A stretch of DNA of 64,000 nucleotides from Blastobasis lacticolella (GCA_905147135.1 LR990046.1:16522501-16586500); one strand, 5' to 3'. Numbered from the stretch's first letter, positions 1 to 14,309 are shown. Program-made: numbers and translations. The notes: generated by a model from the sequence alone, not told the origin.

Positions 1-173
1 ACCAGATGTTGCGGGATTTCCTTGTCTGCCCGAAGATTATTTGTCGAGGGTTAAAAATAAAACGAGCATGATTTTGTACGCAGAAACCTTTAAACGTTCG
101 AACACTTTATTCTTAAAACTAAATAAAGGAAGTATATAAAAATAATATTAAACAAAAATTTACACTAGATCGT

Positions 174-179
174 TTTATT
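174..179 (-). terminator. Poly(A) signal of the Grp7-like gene
   Basis: AATAAA on the minus strand about 90 bases after the stop codon; a second one is at 111-106. Either could end the transcript. Confidence 0.45.
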
Positions 180-267
180 CCAGTAGAACGCATAACCAAT
201 GAAATACATATAATTCAAAGCAAAGTTCATTTTAAGACATAACTATCATGATAGTAAAGAATCTTAT

Positions 268-330
268 TTAGCCAAGGACTTCTTCGAAGATTTGCCACGC
301 AATGATTTCTATCAGCTCGTTGATTTCAGC
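268..330 (-). CDS. Grp7-like gene, exon 7 (C-terminus)
   Basis: Acceptor CTTCATTTCAG. Twenty codons (AEINELIEIIAWQIFEEVLG) plus TAA at 270-268 form the closing amphipathic helix, a usual ending for Grp7/takeout-like proteins. Confidence 0.85.
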   Translation of the reverse strand, partial: AEINELIEIIAWQIFEEVLG

Positions 331-3300
331 CTGAAATGAAGTGAAATCAGTCTATTACTGTTTTGATCTACGCGCATATATACGATAGTGGAGCATTGGT
401 AGCACATGTTGATTTGACAAGCTGTGGCTTTCTTTAGCCAAAGAAATTGGACATAAAGGCATAGAAGGAGCCTTCTCACAGCTGAAGTCACAATATTTAT
501 TTTGTTTCCTTTTTTATTTTTTATTCCTGTCATGGTCGGTCATGTTGTGTTCCGGTTTGAAGGATAAGGTAGCCAGCGAAATTACAGGCTGAGGCATTTC
601 TTCTTAGTCCTCACAGTGACAACGCACCTGCGGTTCTGCATTTGTATATACCTGGATGTTATGGACGACAGTTACCACTTACCATCATGTGGGCTGTCTA
701 CTCGTTTGTCTCTGAATAGCATAAAAAAGACAAATATCCGTATATTGAAACACTACTTTGAGGTCTCTCGGTGCGCGAGAACGGACAGGGTTCCAACTGA
801 CAATACTTAAAGACCCACTAACGAATACTGTGTGAAGTATCTTACTACGCATAGTAATGCTATATTACTTAAACAAGTATTGTTTGTGCATAGGAATGTA
901 AGGTAATTCCTTTAGTTACAAATATACAATTATATTAAATAAATCCACTGGAAATATTCTTACTCTGACATCCCTGATTGCACCGAGGAGATTCACGGAC
1001 AAGAATTGGTTCACCAACGGGCCGTAGTCAGCGCCTTGCAGGATCAGCACACCGTCGTACTGAAACAAAAACACTTTTTTATGTAAGGCTTTAAGAAACC
1101 ACTACCAAAAAACCATTTAAAAAAATTATAATTTCTTGCTAAAACCGTAATCTCGTGTCAACAGAAGAAAGACATTGTATTGTAGAAGGGAAGAAAAGTG
1201 CGAAAGTGATGTTGAATGGAGAGGCGGGAAATGTGCTACACACATTCCGAAACCGCGGGAAGGTATCCAAAAAGGCCCGTCGGGCCGGGTGTTTATAGAA
1301 AGAGCTTGTAAAAGTTTTTACTTTATATTAAAATAAATTTAATAATAAAATAATTTGAGAGGAAAAAATCATAAATATAATATATGTAGATATTTATATA
1401 AATAAATAAAAAATAGATATATATTTCAATAGGGGCCTTAAGAAAAGAAAAAAACATTAACAAAATAAAATGGAAGGAGTATAAATGAAAGATAAAATAT
1501 GGCATATTTGGAACGTGCAAGAGTGAATGAAGACGTAGTGACTTAGAGAAGGGAATCCAAATTGAATGAGAGGAGATAAACGAAAAAGATGTAGTGAAAG
1601 GATAAAGGATAGACCGAGACGTATAATCACGATCAAATCAGAGACATTTTAAAGACAAGTCAGGTCAAGAGTAGGCTTGACATATTTATACTGTAATTGA
1701 CTTATAATTTAACAATTAATGTTCGAATGAACCCTAAACAGACGAGCATGTCTGAAAAGGTTCGTAGTTGTGAAAGAACTATAGAGATATATATCAGGAC
1801 AGTAGCAAATGGAACAATGTGGTCTCTGCTTATTCCAACGGGAAAAGACGTAACTTTACGTATGTATATCATTACCAAAAGGCACAAAACCTTCGGATCT
1901 AACCTAGGAAGTATTTTTGGTAAGCATTTCGTATGTACCAATGACTCTTTTCTGAGTTATGTACATTAGTTGAATTCTGACCAATGCTCATACGGTGCGG
2001 CAAAACATAGTGATGAAACCTGCCCATTCAGGCAACTAAATGTGTAACTATGATCCAATCTAGTCAGGTTTCCCTGGTTTCAGGGTCACGGAAGTCGCTC
2101 CGTCGCACGGAAGACTCCACTGTAAGTCTCTCCACTGTAATAATCTGATCGCCAAATCCTGGATCATGGTTGATGCGGACCCCGGGCCCTCGTACTCGAG
2201 AGCACAACCGGGACATTAACGCCAAGATGATGATGATGATGATTTAGTATGTTTTTGGTACTGTCAAATAATGTCGTACGTTTTTCTCCCGTAGAAGCCA
2301 CATTGTTCCAAATAATTTCCTTTTTATAATACCCTCAAATCTCCCAAGTCGAATGCCAGGTCCATGCTGCGGATCACGGAGCCGACGATGACGCCAAGAA
2401 TGTTGACCACCACATTGCCATAGATACGGGCGTTGACGATATTAATGCTGTAGAAAAGTAGGTAAAGACGTATTAATTATATATAAGTAAAATATTAATT
2501 AATAAATAAGACGTTATTAAGGAAGGACGTGTAAGGCAAAGTAAACGAAAGTGACTACAAAGAAGTGAAGAGGTTCGCAGATTGGATAGAAGAATGGCAA
2601 TTGCTCCATCGACAAGAGTCAAACTCTTAAATTTATGATGATGAGGACTCTGTCAAACCTGAGGAGTGACTACCACCGCCTTATCTATTTCTGCCGGAGA
2701 GCAATTTTTATGACATTGTTGTATTCCACGCAAGGATTCCCAACGCTCGCGCCTCGGAACTATTGTGAAGTGTTTTTGTCTATCAACTAGAAATTAATAT
2801 TCAAATATGCATAGATATCTATATTTTTAAGGTCGTTGATGATTATTACAGTATTTGTAGCTCAAGGTGTTTACCGCAACGGATTAAAACAACGTACGAA
2901 ACGATCAATATAATTAATCTTGACATGTCAGTATAATGTGCCATTATCGCTTAAATTCTTTGACATTGTGTGATAAAACTGCACCTAGGGGTATGTACCT
3001 ATAGTGAAAAATATTATTTAATAGACCCACCTGCTAGACGTACGTCCGACGAAATTGTGTCCCAAAATGGTTACATCACAGCCTGCGTCACCTTTATAAA
3101 CAGATAAACGTTCATTCTTCCAGTTTCATCCAGAATGATAATTAATAAGGAAACGAAATATAGTTGCACTTTTTGCCCTACTCCTGTCAAAAAGGCCGCC
3201 ATTGTGTTGTAATGTGCAAAATACGCACCATAATTCTTGAATGTTGCTGACTTATTTATTGTTAATAGCTGCTTATACAATTTATACAACATTTTATAAA

Positions 3301-5580
3301 AGGCAATAATGTACCTAATCAGTCTTTAATTATTTCGACCAACACGAATACGACTCCGAACTTACCAAAAGACAGAGAGATTTGTGGAAGAGCGATGTCA
3401 AGATCGAGCCTCTGAGTGAACAAGCCGTAGTTCATATGGTTGATGACAATGTTACTGATACCGGTCAGGCGCACGTTCTGGAGATACCCTTCGAGGCTCA
3501 GGAGGCTGAAATGTTTCGTTTGGATTATCATCGGCATCTCGCTATTTTGGCATATCATTTGCGCTAATGTTTTACATTTTTTTCTTTTTGGTTTTAAGTT
3601 ACTGAACTTTAAGGGAGAACTATAGACACGTGGACCACGTATGGCGATCAGGGACCGTATTTTTGAATCGCTTTTCAAATTTGATTTTCGGCATGAAGAA
3701 TTTTTCATGCCGTTTCAATATGATTTTAATCACATTCACAAAATAAAATTTTGAAAACCGTTCGAATCGAGGCGAGCGATTAAAAAATAGGGTTATAGTC
3801 CATGCTATGTACGTATATAGCCACTGAGATTTAGAAATCTAATCGGTAAACAGACAATAAAAAGTATTTGTTTCATTACTCAAAAGAAGTGATTTGAAAG
3901 CACCCAACAACTTTAGTATTCTTTAAAAACTGGCCTTCGGAAGATTATTTAAAATAAATTAACTCACGTCGGTACAGGGAGTGCGATACCACCATCTATT
4001 CTCTCCATAATCCATGGGTCCAGCCCAGCCTCCCGGATCTGGATGCTGATATCCTCAAGCAAACCCGAGATTATGTTGTCGACAAATCTTTCATCTCTCG
4101 AATCTATAGATTAATAAAAAATAATATCTAAGTTTCCTAATAAAGATTATAAAAAAATTACCATTAACAGTTTACGGGTTCCGTCATTAAATATTTCCGA
4201 AAATATCGACAACGTCGAAATTATAAAGATAAAATTAGAACTATGACTGTGGAGCTCTTTAGGGTCAGTCTGTTTTCTTGAGTACAGAGTCCCGGCTAAT
4301 AAAAGTTTATGTCTAGTGCATAGGCACCTGGGGTTGAGAGAGGAACTGAGAGAATTCCCACGCAAGAATGCTGTGTTTAACGCCAGATTTTACCTTCGAA
4401 AAATCCGTACATGCAGCTCCAATACCTCAGCAAAGTACTGAGTTAAGATGGGTATATAGGTGTACCCTGATCGGGCTTTTTTCAATGGTGCATGCAATTG
4501 GCCGTTAGTAAATATACAAAAAACGCCGGGTGGTGTCCGGCAGAGTAGAATAGCACCAACCCCTTACACTCATGGGTGTCGTACAAGGCGACTAATGTTT
4601 TCGAGGCAAAAGATCAAGAGTCTCCGTAGTCTGGAAAATGAGCAGCAGCATTTTCCATTGTATTATTTAAACACTGCGATCTCCAACCCGCCTGCCAAGC
4701 GTGGAGATTATGGCAATAACCTCCCCTTTCGTGGGAGAAGCCCTTAGTCCTGCTGTGGACTGTTACGGGCTGTGATGATGATGATGAAATATACAAAGGA
4801 GCGCGAAATATTTTTTTATTTTTTGTATATTGCAGATAATATAAAAATAATAAAACCGCAAAATTCGCCATCTAGCGGTGAATTATGTATTTTTTTAACG
4901 ACTATTTTATGTCAATAACCTTTATAAATCAAGTTTGCGCTATATTTTAATGCGCTAAATTTAATTCAATTAAATAAATGTGGAGCAAAATATTAAGTAT
5001 TAAATGTCGAAAATATATCGTTTCAACATTGCACGGAATTTAATATTTCAATATAAATTTAAAATCCCGTTTATCATTGAACCGATATACTTTAACAAAA
5101 ATCTGACAAACCACAGTTATAGTTATTGGTTTCAAAATCGCGCTTACAAAATTTCATTAGCTTTGATTAGTTGATATGGAAATTATGATCAAACTTCGTT
5201 TGTATGGAGCGCGCCAGCTTTCGGTAATCGACCTACTTAATAAGTACTATTAAGTATTACGCACCTGCGGTTCTGCATTTTTGTTGCATGTAACCTAAAC
5301 CCATGAATCGTAGATATTATAGGCTACAGTTACCGCTTACCATCAGGTGGGCTGTCTGTTCGTTTGTCACTGCATAGCAAAAATGGTTATTATTATCTCT
5401 GAGGTATGGGTGTCGAACCACCTGCGCTGCATCATGTGCCATGTGATGTAACTTACCAATATCAATTTTAGATTCGTCCTGGGGTACAACTATAACATTT
5501 TCGGGTTCAAATTGGGGTACCACGATCACATTGGCGGTTATACCGGCCAAGAGTGTAACGAAGACAATCGCAGACTTCAT
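268..5580 (-). CDS. Grp7-allergen/takeout-like secreted protein gene, 7 exons
   Basis: Whole-gene entry. Proposed coding exons are 5580-5457, 4103-3968, 3505-3366, 3246-3102 (tentative), 2447-2333, 1059-964 and 330-268. With the tentative exon they join to 819 nt (272 aa plus stop), and every splice phase agrees. The product starts with a signal peptide (residues 1-16) and a short repeated NVIVVPQ segment. It continues with the pattern of insect Grp7-allergen/DUF1397-like proteins: an N-terminal helix (ERFVDNIISGLLEDISIQIR), GLDPW, an SNIVINHMNYGL strand, LDIALPQISLS, INIVNARIYGNVVVNILG and a C-terminal amphipathic helix. Such proteins adopt the TULIP/BPI-like fold and are thought to bind lipids outside cells; the ligand here is unknown. 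Copies of repeat families A, B and E lie wholly in introns 1, 5 and 6, which supports the model. The family call rests on recognised pattern, not on a search. Confidence 0.8.
541..735 (-). repeat. Family E dispersed repeat (intron 6 of Grp7-like gene)
   Basis: Matches, in reverse orientation, the copy at 58875-59075 and part of 5260-5380. Shared blocks include GCACCTGCGGTTCTGCAT and GTGGGCTGTCTACTCGTTTG. No coding capacity or Pol III boxes seen. Confidence 0.7.
964..1059 (-). CDS. Grp7-like gene, exon 6
   Basis: Acceptor TTTGTTTCAG, donor GTAAGA (963-958). Exactly 32 codons in phase 0 at both ends, encoding YDGVLILQGADYGPLVNQFL and the start of the C-terminal helix. Confidence 0.85.
1064..1930. 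other. Intron 5 of the Grp7-like gene, left part
   Basis: AT-rich intron sequence, with an A/T-only stretch around 1320-1430. No exon or recognised repeat was seen. Confidence 0.5.
1931..2243 (+). mobile_element. SINE family B, head missing (intron 5)
   Basis: Starts inside the unit at ACCAATGACTCTTTTCTGAG. It runs through the CCCGGGCCCTCGT..GAGAGCACAACCGGGACATTAACGCC block and ends in an ATGATG tail (2227-2243). It lacks the tRNA-like head seen in the 39451-39811 copy. Confidence 0.8.
2333..2447 (-). CDS. Grp7-like gene, exon 5
   Basis: Acceptor TTTTCTACAG, donor GTATTA (2332-2327). Encodes INIVNARIYGNVVVNILG followed by VIVGSVIRSMDLAFDLGDLR, the most family-typical block of the protein. 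Starts with one base completing a split codon and ends in phase 0. Confidence 0.85.
3102..3246 (-). CDS. Grp7-like gene, tentative exon 4
   Basis: The phases of exons 3 and 5 require an exon of 2+3n+2 bases between them. This stretch fits: it follows a TCAG acceptor, is open throughout, and ends in phase 2 just before GTTTAT. That donor is weak, and a hydrophobic run (residues LYFVSLLIIIL) in the middle is not typical of the family. The true exon could be shorter or elsewhere in 2448-3365. Confidence 0.3.
3366..3505 (-). CDS. Grp7-like gene, exon 3
   Basis: Acceptor ACATTTCAG, donor GTAAGT (3365-3360). The exon encodes the core beta-strand segment, with SLEGYLQNVRL, ISNIVINHMNYGL and LDLDIALPQISLSF. 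Its first base completes a Thr codon from exon 2 and it ends in phase 1. Confidence 0.85.
3968..4103 (-). CDS. Grp7-like gene, exon 2
   Basis: The acceptor is ...AATCTATAG and the donor GTGAGT (3967-3962). The exon starts with two bases that complete an Asp codon from exon 1 and ends in phase 2. It encodes the amphipathic N-terminal helix and the GLDPW turn, followed by IDGGIALPVP. Confidence 0.85.
4521..4786 (+). mobile_element. Family A retroposon with target-site duplication (intron 1)
   Basis: A 266-bp unit beginning near GGTGGTGTCCGGCAGAGTAG and ending GGGCTGTGATGATGATGATG. It is flanked by an 11-bp direct repeat, AAATATACAAA, at 4510-4520 and 4787-4797. No tRNA-like A or B box is visible. 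Confidence 0.9.
5260..5380 (-). repeat. Family E repeat fragment (intron 1)
   Basis: Carries GCACCTGCGGTTCTGCATTT and TACCATCAGGTGGGCTGTCT, as in the copies at 541-735 and 58875-59075. It creates the misleading open extension of exon 1. Confidence 0.7.
5457..5580 (-). CDS. Grp7-like gene, exon 1 (signal peptide)
   Basis: Encodes residues 1-41 plus one base. It opens with a Lys-flanked hydrophobic signal peptide (MKSAIVFVTLLAGITA), then NVIVVPQ twice in tandem (residues 17-23 and 28-34). It ends at a strong GTAAGT donor (5456-5451) in phase 1. The frame stays open past the donor into a family E repeat, but that extension loses the phase match with exon 2 and is not coding. Confidence 0.85.
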
Positions 5581-5640
5581 CCTGAAGATCAGTTATTGAC
5601 GTCGTGCCTAGGAAGGACAATATTTTAATTAAAAAATCAT

Positions 5641-5674
5641 ACTGAACTTTTGGATAATTACTTTTTTTAAATAT
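5641..5674 (-). promoter_or_regulatory. Core promoter of the Grp7-like gene
   Basis: On the minus strand a TATA-like stretch (TATTTAAAA, 5673-5665) lies 30 bases before an arthropod initiator TCAGT (5645-5641, A at 5643). This would give an unspliced 5' UTR of about 60 nt before the ATG at 5580. The spacing is the canonical one, but it is a by-eye match. Confidence 0.5.
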
Positions 5675-6635
5675 CTAACAATATAATCCATACCATATAG
5701 AGCAGAATTGTTGGGTTTTTATTTATTTGGGAAACTAATAAGTATTTATGGTTGTTAACAAAAGTTACTTACGTAAGTAACAAAAGAAAACAAGTAAACT
5801 AGAGACGATAAATTGTCTTGGCAGGGCTTGATGGCCAAGAGCATGGTCGTAAAATTATAATTTTTGGTACATAAGGAAAATACCTTTAATCTTTATTTAA
5901 AGTAACCAACTGATTATTTACAAATTCACCAGTCCCTAGTCAATTTATATAAATGAGGGTAATTAATGAACGTCAAAGAAATGGAGAAAAAAGAATCCAG
6001 CACTATAATTATAATGTGCTGTGACAATAAGACATCGTCAATAAAGTTGAAAACTATTTGAATAGTCCTTGACAAGTAGTGCCACGCTCAAAAGTGCCAA
6101 AGAAAGAAATATAAATTAGGCATTTTAGGGACTATAACTGTATTACATTTTAGGCACTGTTATCTCCAACCCGCCTGCCAAGTGTGGAAATTATGGGTAA
6201 ACCTTCAATAATGTGGAGGTGGCTAAATAAGGGATGATGATTTTTTAAATTGATTAAAATAAAATTGTTACATTTAGTATATGTAGAAAATAAATTTACC
6301 AAAAATAAAATTAAAAAAAACTCACAAAAATATGTATTTGATAGTTCACGTCCACGACGCTTGTGGTAATATTTTCTCATACGTAAATTAATTCAGACGA
6401 TAAATATCTAAAACAAAATAGAATTATCACTAATCGTGTCGCGATTACTTTAATATTGATTTACTATAATCAATCAACATTATATTATCAGTGAAAATGA
6501 CACGTGACTATCTTCGTGTAAACAATTTTTTTGCTTTTGTAATAAAAATACCAGTTTGATGTATTGGTATTCGGTAAGTTAGGTATGGTGTAGAATTCCA
6601 GTGGATTACCAGTGTGTTTGTAAAAGTTTCCTTCC
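5675..6635. other. Intergenic, nothing recognised
   Basis: AT-rich DNA upstream of the Grp7-like promoter. A short piece at 6155-6200 resembles the middle of family A (CTCCAACCCGCCTGCCAAG). No ORF, RNA gene or other structure stands out. Confidence 0.5.
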
Positions 6636-6762
6636 GTGATAAGATTGTCTGGAAGATATTACGCAGGTACCAGCTGGATGCGGAAGACACAGAACCGGCC
6701 TTTGTGGAGGCCTATGCCCAGCAGACGGCGTCCTTTGTCTGATATGATGATGATGACGACTA
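6636..6762 (+). mobile_element. RTE LINE 3' end
   Basis: Contains the C-terminal RTE-like coding signature (RKTQNRPLWRPMPSRRRP in a shifted frame), followed by the tail GATATGATGATGATGACGAC. Minus-strand relatives are at 24462-24660, 30040-30180 and 47165-47275. 5'-truncated and decayed. Confidence 0.6.
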
Positions 6763-6938
6763 ATTATTATAAGCGTCTACCTCTTTTAGACTTACAAATA
6801 TGTGGAATTTGGTGTGTCATAGGAGTTGTTTGTTTTTATTGTATTATTTATACATACCTAATCAAATTAGACTGGGTAAGTGTGTAGGGGAAGTGAACTA
6901 TGGCCAAATAACAAAATCGGTATAGCATTTACATTTAG

Positions 6939-7196
6939 GCCGTGTGGTGTCCGGCAGAGTAGAATAGCACCAACCCCTTACACTCGTGGGTGTCGTACAA
7001 GGCGACTAATGTTTTCGAGGCGAAAAGATCAAGAGTCTCCGTAGGCTGGAAAATGGGCAGCAGCATTTTCCATTGTTATATTTAAACACTGCGATCTCCA
7101 ACCCGCCTGCCAAGCGTGGAGATTATGGCAATAACCTCCCCTTTCGTGGGAGAGCCCCCTTAGTCCTGCAGTGGATTGTTACGGGCTGTAATGATG
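6939..7196 (+). mobile_element. Family A retroposon with target-site duplication
   Basis: A 258-bp copy bounded by the 12-bp direct repeat ATTTACATTTAG at 6927-6938 and 7197-7208. It has the same 5' boundary (GTGTGGTGTCCGGCAGAGTAG) as the other copies and a short TAATGATG tail. Confidence 0.9.
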
Positions 7197-7574
7197 ATTT
7201 ACATTTAGCACCCTCAAATACATCCTTGTAGTGAAGGGCATGAAAATCTGACCGGCAATTCTTAAAAAAAATACAGATGTTTACTTGGCACATTTTGTAT
7301 GGGAAGTGCCCTTAACTATGAACCAATGGAGGTATTTTTACAGTATATGGGTTGAACACCTTCAACTCTATTCTTATACTGCATGACATCAAAATCGGAC
7401 AAGGCAGTTTCGAGAAAAAAGCATTCATTTGTTATACTTGTATGACACGGGCCGTATTCTTTGAACCAGCAACGACATGGTTACGGAGTATAGGTTGAAT
7501 ACCTTAAGCTATGTTCTTATGCCACACGACATCAAAATCGGTCTAGGCAGTTTGGAGAAAAATTGATTAATAAG

Positions 7575-7924
7575 AGAGGTAGGGCATAGCGGGGTATCTC
7601 GTTCGAATTGGAGCCGCCCGACTGGGGAAGTACCTCCACCTTACAGAATATCGCAGCTAAATAATACTCTTTTAAATAGTATTGTGTTTCTGCCGGTGAG
7701 TAAGGTTTCCAGTGCTCCATGGGGTGGGGATTTGGGGAACCGTGGCTTTGGCAGTGGAGTGGCATTTGCTTTTTGCTGCCAGAGCAACGTGTATATAGAG
7801 GTGGGCAACGAATTAGCGATACTCTTGGTGTTGCTAATGTCTATAGGCAGTGGTGACCACTTTCCATCAGGTGGCCCGCTTGCCTGTTACCCTACCGTAT
7901 GACATAAAAAAAAAAAAAAAAAAA
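7575..7924 (+). mobile_element. Family F retroposon with poly(A) tail
   Basis: About 350 bp, from GGGCATAGCGGGGTATCTCG to GGTGGCCCGCTTGCCTGTTACC, closed by 19 consecutive A residues (7906-7924). Partial copies lie at 19505-19690, 39970-40175, 48110-48265 with 53090-53240, and 59790-59860. The pure A tail marks it as retroposed but by a different route from A and B. Confidence 0.75.
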
Positions 7925-8099
7925 TGCTGCTGGTTCATAGACCACTTTTGCCCAGTTTCCTTTATAGCGAATGTCACATTAAATTCTTTATTATTAGGTA
8001 TTGCATACCTAAGGCCGACACTCTCGTCCTCTAGTACCCCAACCTACCGCCCCATTTCAGCAAGAAATTTCGTATTTAATAAAAAGTTTTATGAATATT

Positions 8100-11000
8100 A
8101 AAATGAAAGCCTTATTATTTTTATATACAAGCATTTATTGTTTTAATTAAACACAAACGCTGCAAACAAACATTCAAACATTCAATAATGCAATCATAGC
8201 ACTAATATTATTAACTTACATGAAATGCTATTAGAATTTCAAAAGATAACTGGAACTTAAAATAAAATTGTGTGTTGACTAGACGGCGAATTAGAAATGG
8301 GTTATGTTTTGCAGAAAAAATACAATATTAAAACAATTATATGTGAATTCATTGCAGTAACTTATTATAACACGATTCACAAAGGACCACGAAAAAGAAA
8401 TCTCGAACACTCGAACAAGTTTACACTTTAGATCAAAAACAGTTTCGATCTTGGGTTGCCCACAATAAAATTCTATGGAACCATGTAAAGATCTCTCTTT
8501 AGGTTAGACTAAAACTTCCGTGATCCTTTGCTAATCGCACAAACTTTTCACTATTAAACATTTAGAAAGCACTTAGATTTAAGACTTGAAGCTAAATTGA
8601 AATACTTGACTAAAAGATAAATTAGAATATATTTCTAACTCACCGTCATTTCACATCACAGAATAACATTGTGGCAATGTTGGTAGGCCTTTCAAAAACG
8701 TGCATCTGAATTTACCTATCCTTAGGCCATACTGTGTACATGACGCCATAATTTACATTTATCTTTATTATAGCCAAGCAGAGTTTAAGCAAAAATATCA
8801 ATAATGTGACGTAATTTCTTTTTAAAGTATCTAACAAAAAACAAAAAAAAATTAGTGTCAACTAATGAAAATTACAACAAAGTTCAATATAAATAGTACA
8901 GTCGTAAACCTTTAAGAACAAAATTTAAATATATTTTAAAAAGTAATAAAATATTTGATATCGATTTGTAATCCCGTTAAAAATTCAACAAAATATAATA
9001 TTTTAAAAATAACTATAACAATAATATACTTTAAAATAGAAACATTTTATAAACTAAATACAGTAATGTGATTATAGATAGAGAAGATATTTACAAATAA
9101 ACAAGTTGTGTTTAATATAGCAGAAAATCTAAATTTCATATTCAAATATTTGATTATTTTTTACTATGTAACTTGTTCGTTTTAAACAAGTTCACCTGTT
9201 ATTCTCTTACATTCGTAATAATACTTTGAGACGACGGAAACTAATTTAATTGACTGAAGGTAAACTAATGTTTATTTATTATAAGAGATACATACTTCTT
9301 TCTATCCTTTATTAATAATTAATCTTTCTCGCATTCCCAATGTAAGTATTCAAAACAATAATTACTTAATATTGAAATGCCTTACTGAGAGACTTACATA
9401 AAATTCTATATTTTATTTTCAAAATTAAACTTAAAAATATAAATGATCTGTAAACATAATTAGTTGAGAATTTTGGAGCCAAGCTTATGTAATATTCCAA
9501 CTTCGTAGATTATTTGGCACTACGCGTCTTTCGTTGGCCTTTAAATATCACATAATAATAAAGAACGGAAGGAGTGCACTTTATATTATAAAGTAATGCG
9601 TTACTACATCTACTAGTATCACCTATATTATTATAGTGTTATATCAATATATATATAAAAGTGAACAAGAGGCACTCTATAGGTTTATATACGCAGGTTA
9701 AAATAAGCGTACTCAGTGAGACATCGAACTAGGACATGAATACTGACACTATAAACTAACATCTGCGAAGTAAAGTCATAATATAGGGCGACACATAAAT
9801 TATCCGAATTGAGATTGAAGATATATTTTCAAAACCAGTGATAATGATTATAATCCCTTCAATTTGCTTCCAATAATTGATGTGCTGCCATGTCGCAGTC
9901 GTACACGTCGCTATAAAGTATAAGAACCAAAGCTTGCAGTAGATCTACATAAATTACATTTAGCGATTACTATATCTCATAAGGTATCGTCTTCCACAAC
10001 AGGTTATATTTTATTTGATAAACATTAGACATAGGCACCCACTTGACCCGCCCTAAAACAATGGGAACGTAAAACCAAGGGCCGAACATCAACGAGTTTA
10101 CCCTACATTAAAAACTAACACTCATACAGTATTTACATCAAGGAAATAATTTATTTGTAATGCAGCTGTCGCAAGAGATTTCTCATTTTTATTGTACTAG
10201 TAATTTTTACCTTAAATCTCAAATTGTAAAGATTTATCTATTTAAATTGTTTTATTACTTACCAATATTCGAAAGCTGAACCGCTGAACGCTACGTTCTC
10301 TAAACTAGATGTATCAATCCTAAACGTTAAGATACTAATTTCGTATGTTCTAATACATTCAGTACACTACGCTCTGTACATCGCAGAAGGCCATGAATTA
10401 CGATACTTTAGTATTATGCTGAGATCTTTTCTATTTCGTACGCTCATAGTGACAATCGTAAGCCCTCCGTTTCTTTCATAGCCCTTTCCGAATAAATGTT
10501 TATTGACACTCGCTCGACATATAGACTGTTACATATGATCCTGAAACTGCAATTGGTTGGATGTTCTCGTCGAGTCTCCCTATAATTCAAGTGCATTACA
10601 TTTACCTAGACACTTTTTCATTCAAAAATAACTGTTATGTTACTTCGTCGTCAATTTCTTCAGTAAATTTACATTGAACCATATAACACGTACAACTTTC
10701 TAATATTGGTCCGCTACAGAGTTGTGAAATGATCTAGCTTATCTTAACTTATACTCTATAGCTAGAATGAACTTAAATGTTTCTATGCTTCGCGTGATAT
10801 GTATTGCATTAGAGGCGCGTTAAAGCTAACATTTTTCATTTTCTTCTTCTCTTAAACGCCTTCCCAGATGTGACTCACGCTCAGATTGATTTGTTCTTGG
10901 AAAAGTAACTTGTTCCTTGAATACTTAAGATATTACGAAGACAAAGTGCCCATAATCTCTTTCCCGGCAGAAGTTCTCCGTGACCCCACCATAGAAAGAT

Positions 11001-11488
11001 ATGTAAAGACTTACCACCTATGACAAAATTACGTCTACTGTAATCCTATAATTTGTTATTAACAAGTGATATGTTGTTGGAGGCATCACTCCTTTAAAGA
11101 TAGATTATAACTTATAACATTAAGTTAAACAATAATTTTACATCACTTACAATTATGGAACTTAATGGCAATTTTACTAGACAAATATATAATTATGGAC
11201 TTATAGCGCAATATAACACTTGAGGTGGCTTAGAACTAAAATTATGCGTAGTCTACTATACATTATAAAAATAAGTTTAATTGTAAGAAAATATTCCGAG
11301 AGATTTTTGACGGCAACATATACAACTTACTTTATTTAAGACACAAAAGCTCCCTTCTCTACTTGGGCAATTGAACAGATAGTAGAGAAGTGTTAATCTA
11401 GAAGCTAAAGGAACTGAACAAGATCCGAAGAGTTGGGAACGTTCGGCTTCGACGATTGTTAATACCGGGCACAGTCGAGATGTTACAG
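8100..11488. other. Repeat-free 3.4 kb downstream of ace-1
   Basis: No copy of any repeat family found elsewhere in this window was seen here. It is AT-rich and non-coding on both strands. It may be a long ace-1 3' UTR, with AATAAA on the minus strand at 8139-8134, or conserved regulatory DNA. A much nearer signal at 11336-11331 means a short 3' UTR is equally possible. Confidence 0.4.
11331..11336 (-). terminator. Candidate ace-1 poly(A) signal
   Basis: AATAAA on the minus strand, 153 bases after the ace-1 stop codon. It is the first canonical hexamer downstream of the gene. Confidence 0.4.
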
Positions 11489-14085
<2,597 letters not shown>

Positions 14086-14309
14086 TTAATCGGCAGCCTA
14101 GAAGTTACGTAGTGAGAACAGAACAGTGAGGCAGGACAGTGGGGCAGAACAGTTTTACCGAATCAGAGTTCTGAATGTATTGACTGCCTACTCGTTCAAG
14201 ATTATGATGCTTTCTTTCAAATTATTATTTTGAGTTTATTGGGGGCCACATATTTTTTACTTGTCTACTGCAGTGAAATCATACAACACTATTTTCAGGT
14301 AAATCTCAT

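Noticed and set aside
5317..5456. Extension of the Grp7-like first exon past 5457
   Set aside because: The open frame runs into a family E repeat; the GTAAGT donor at 5456 gives the correct phase to exon 2.
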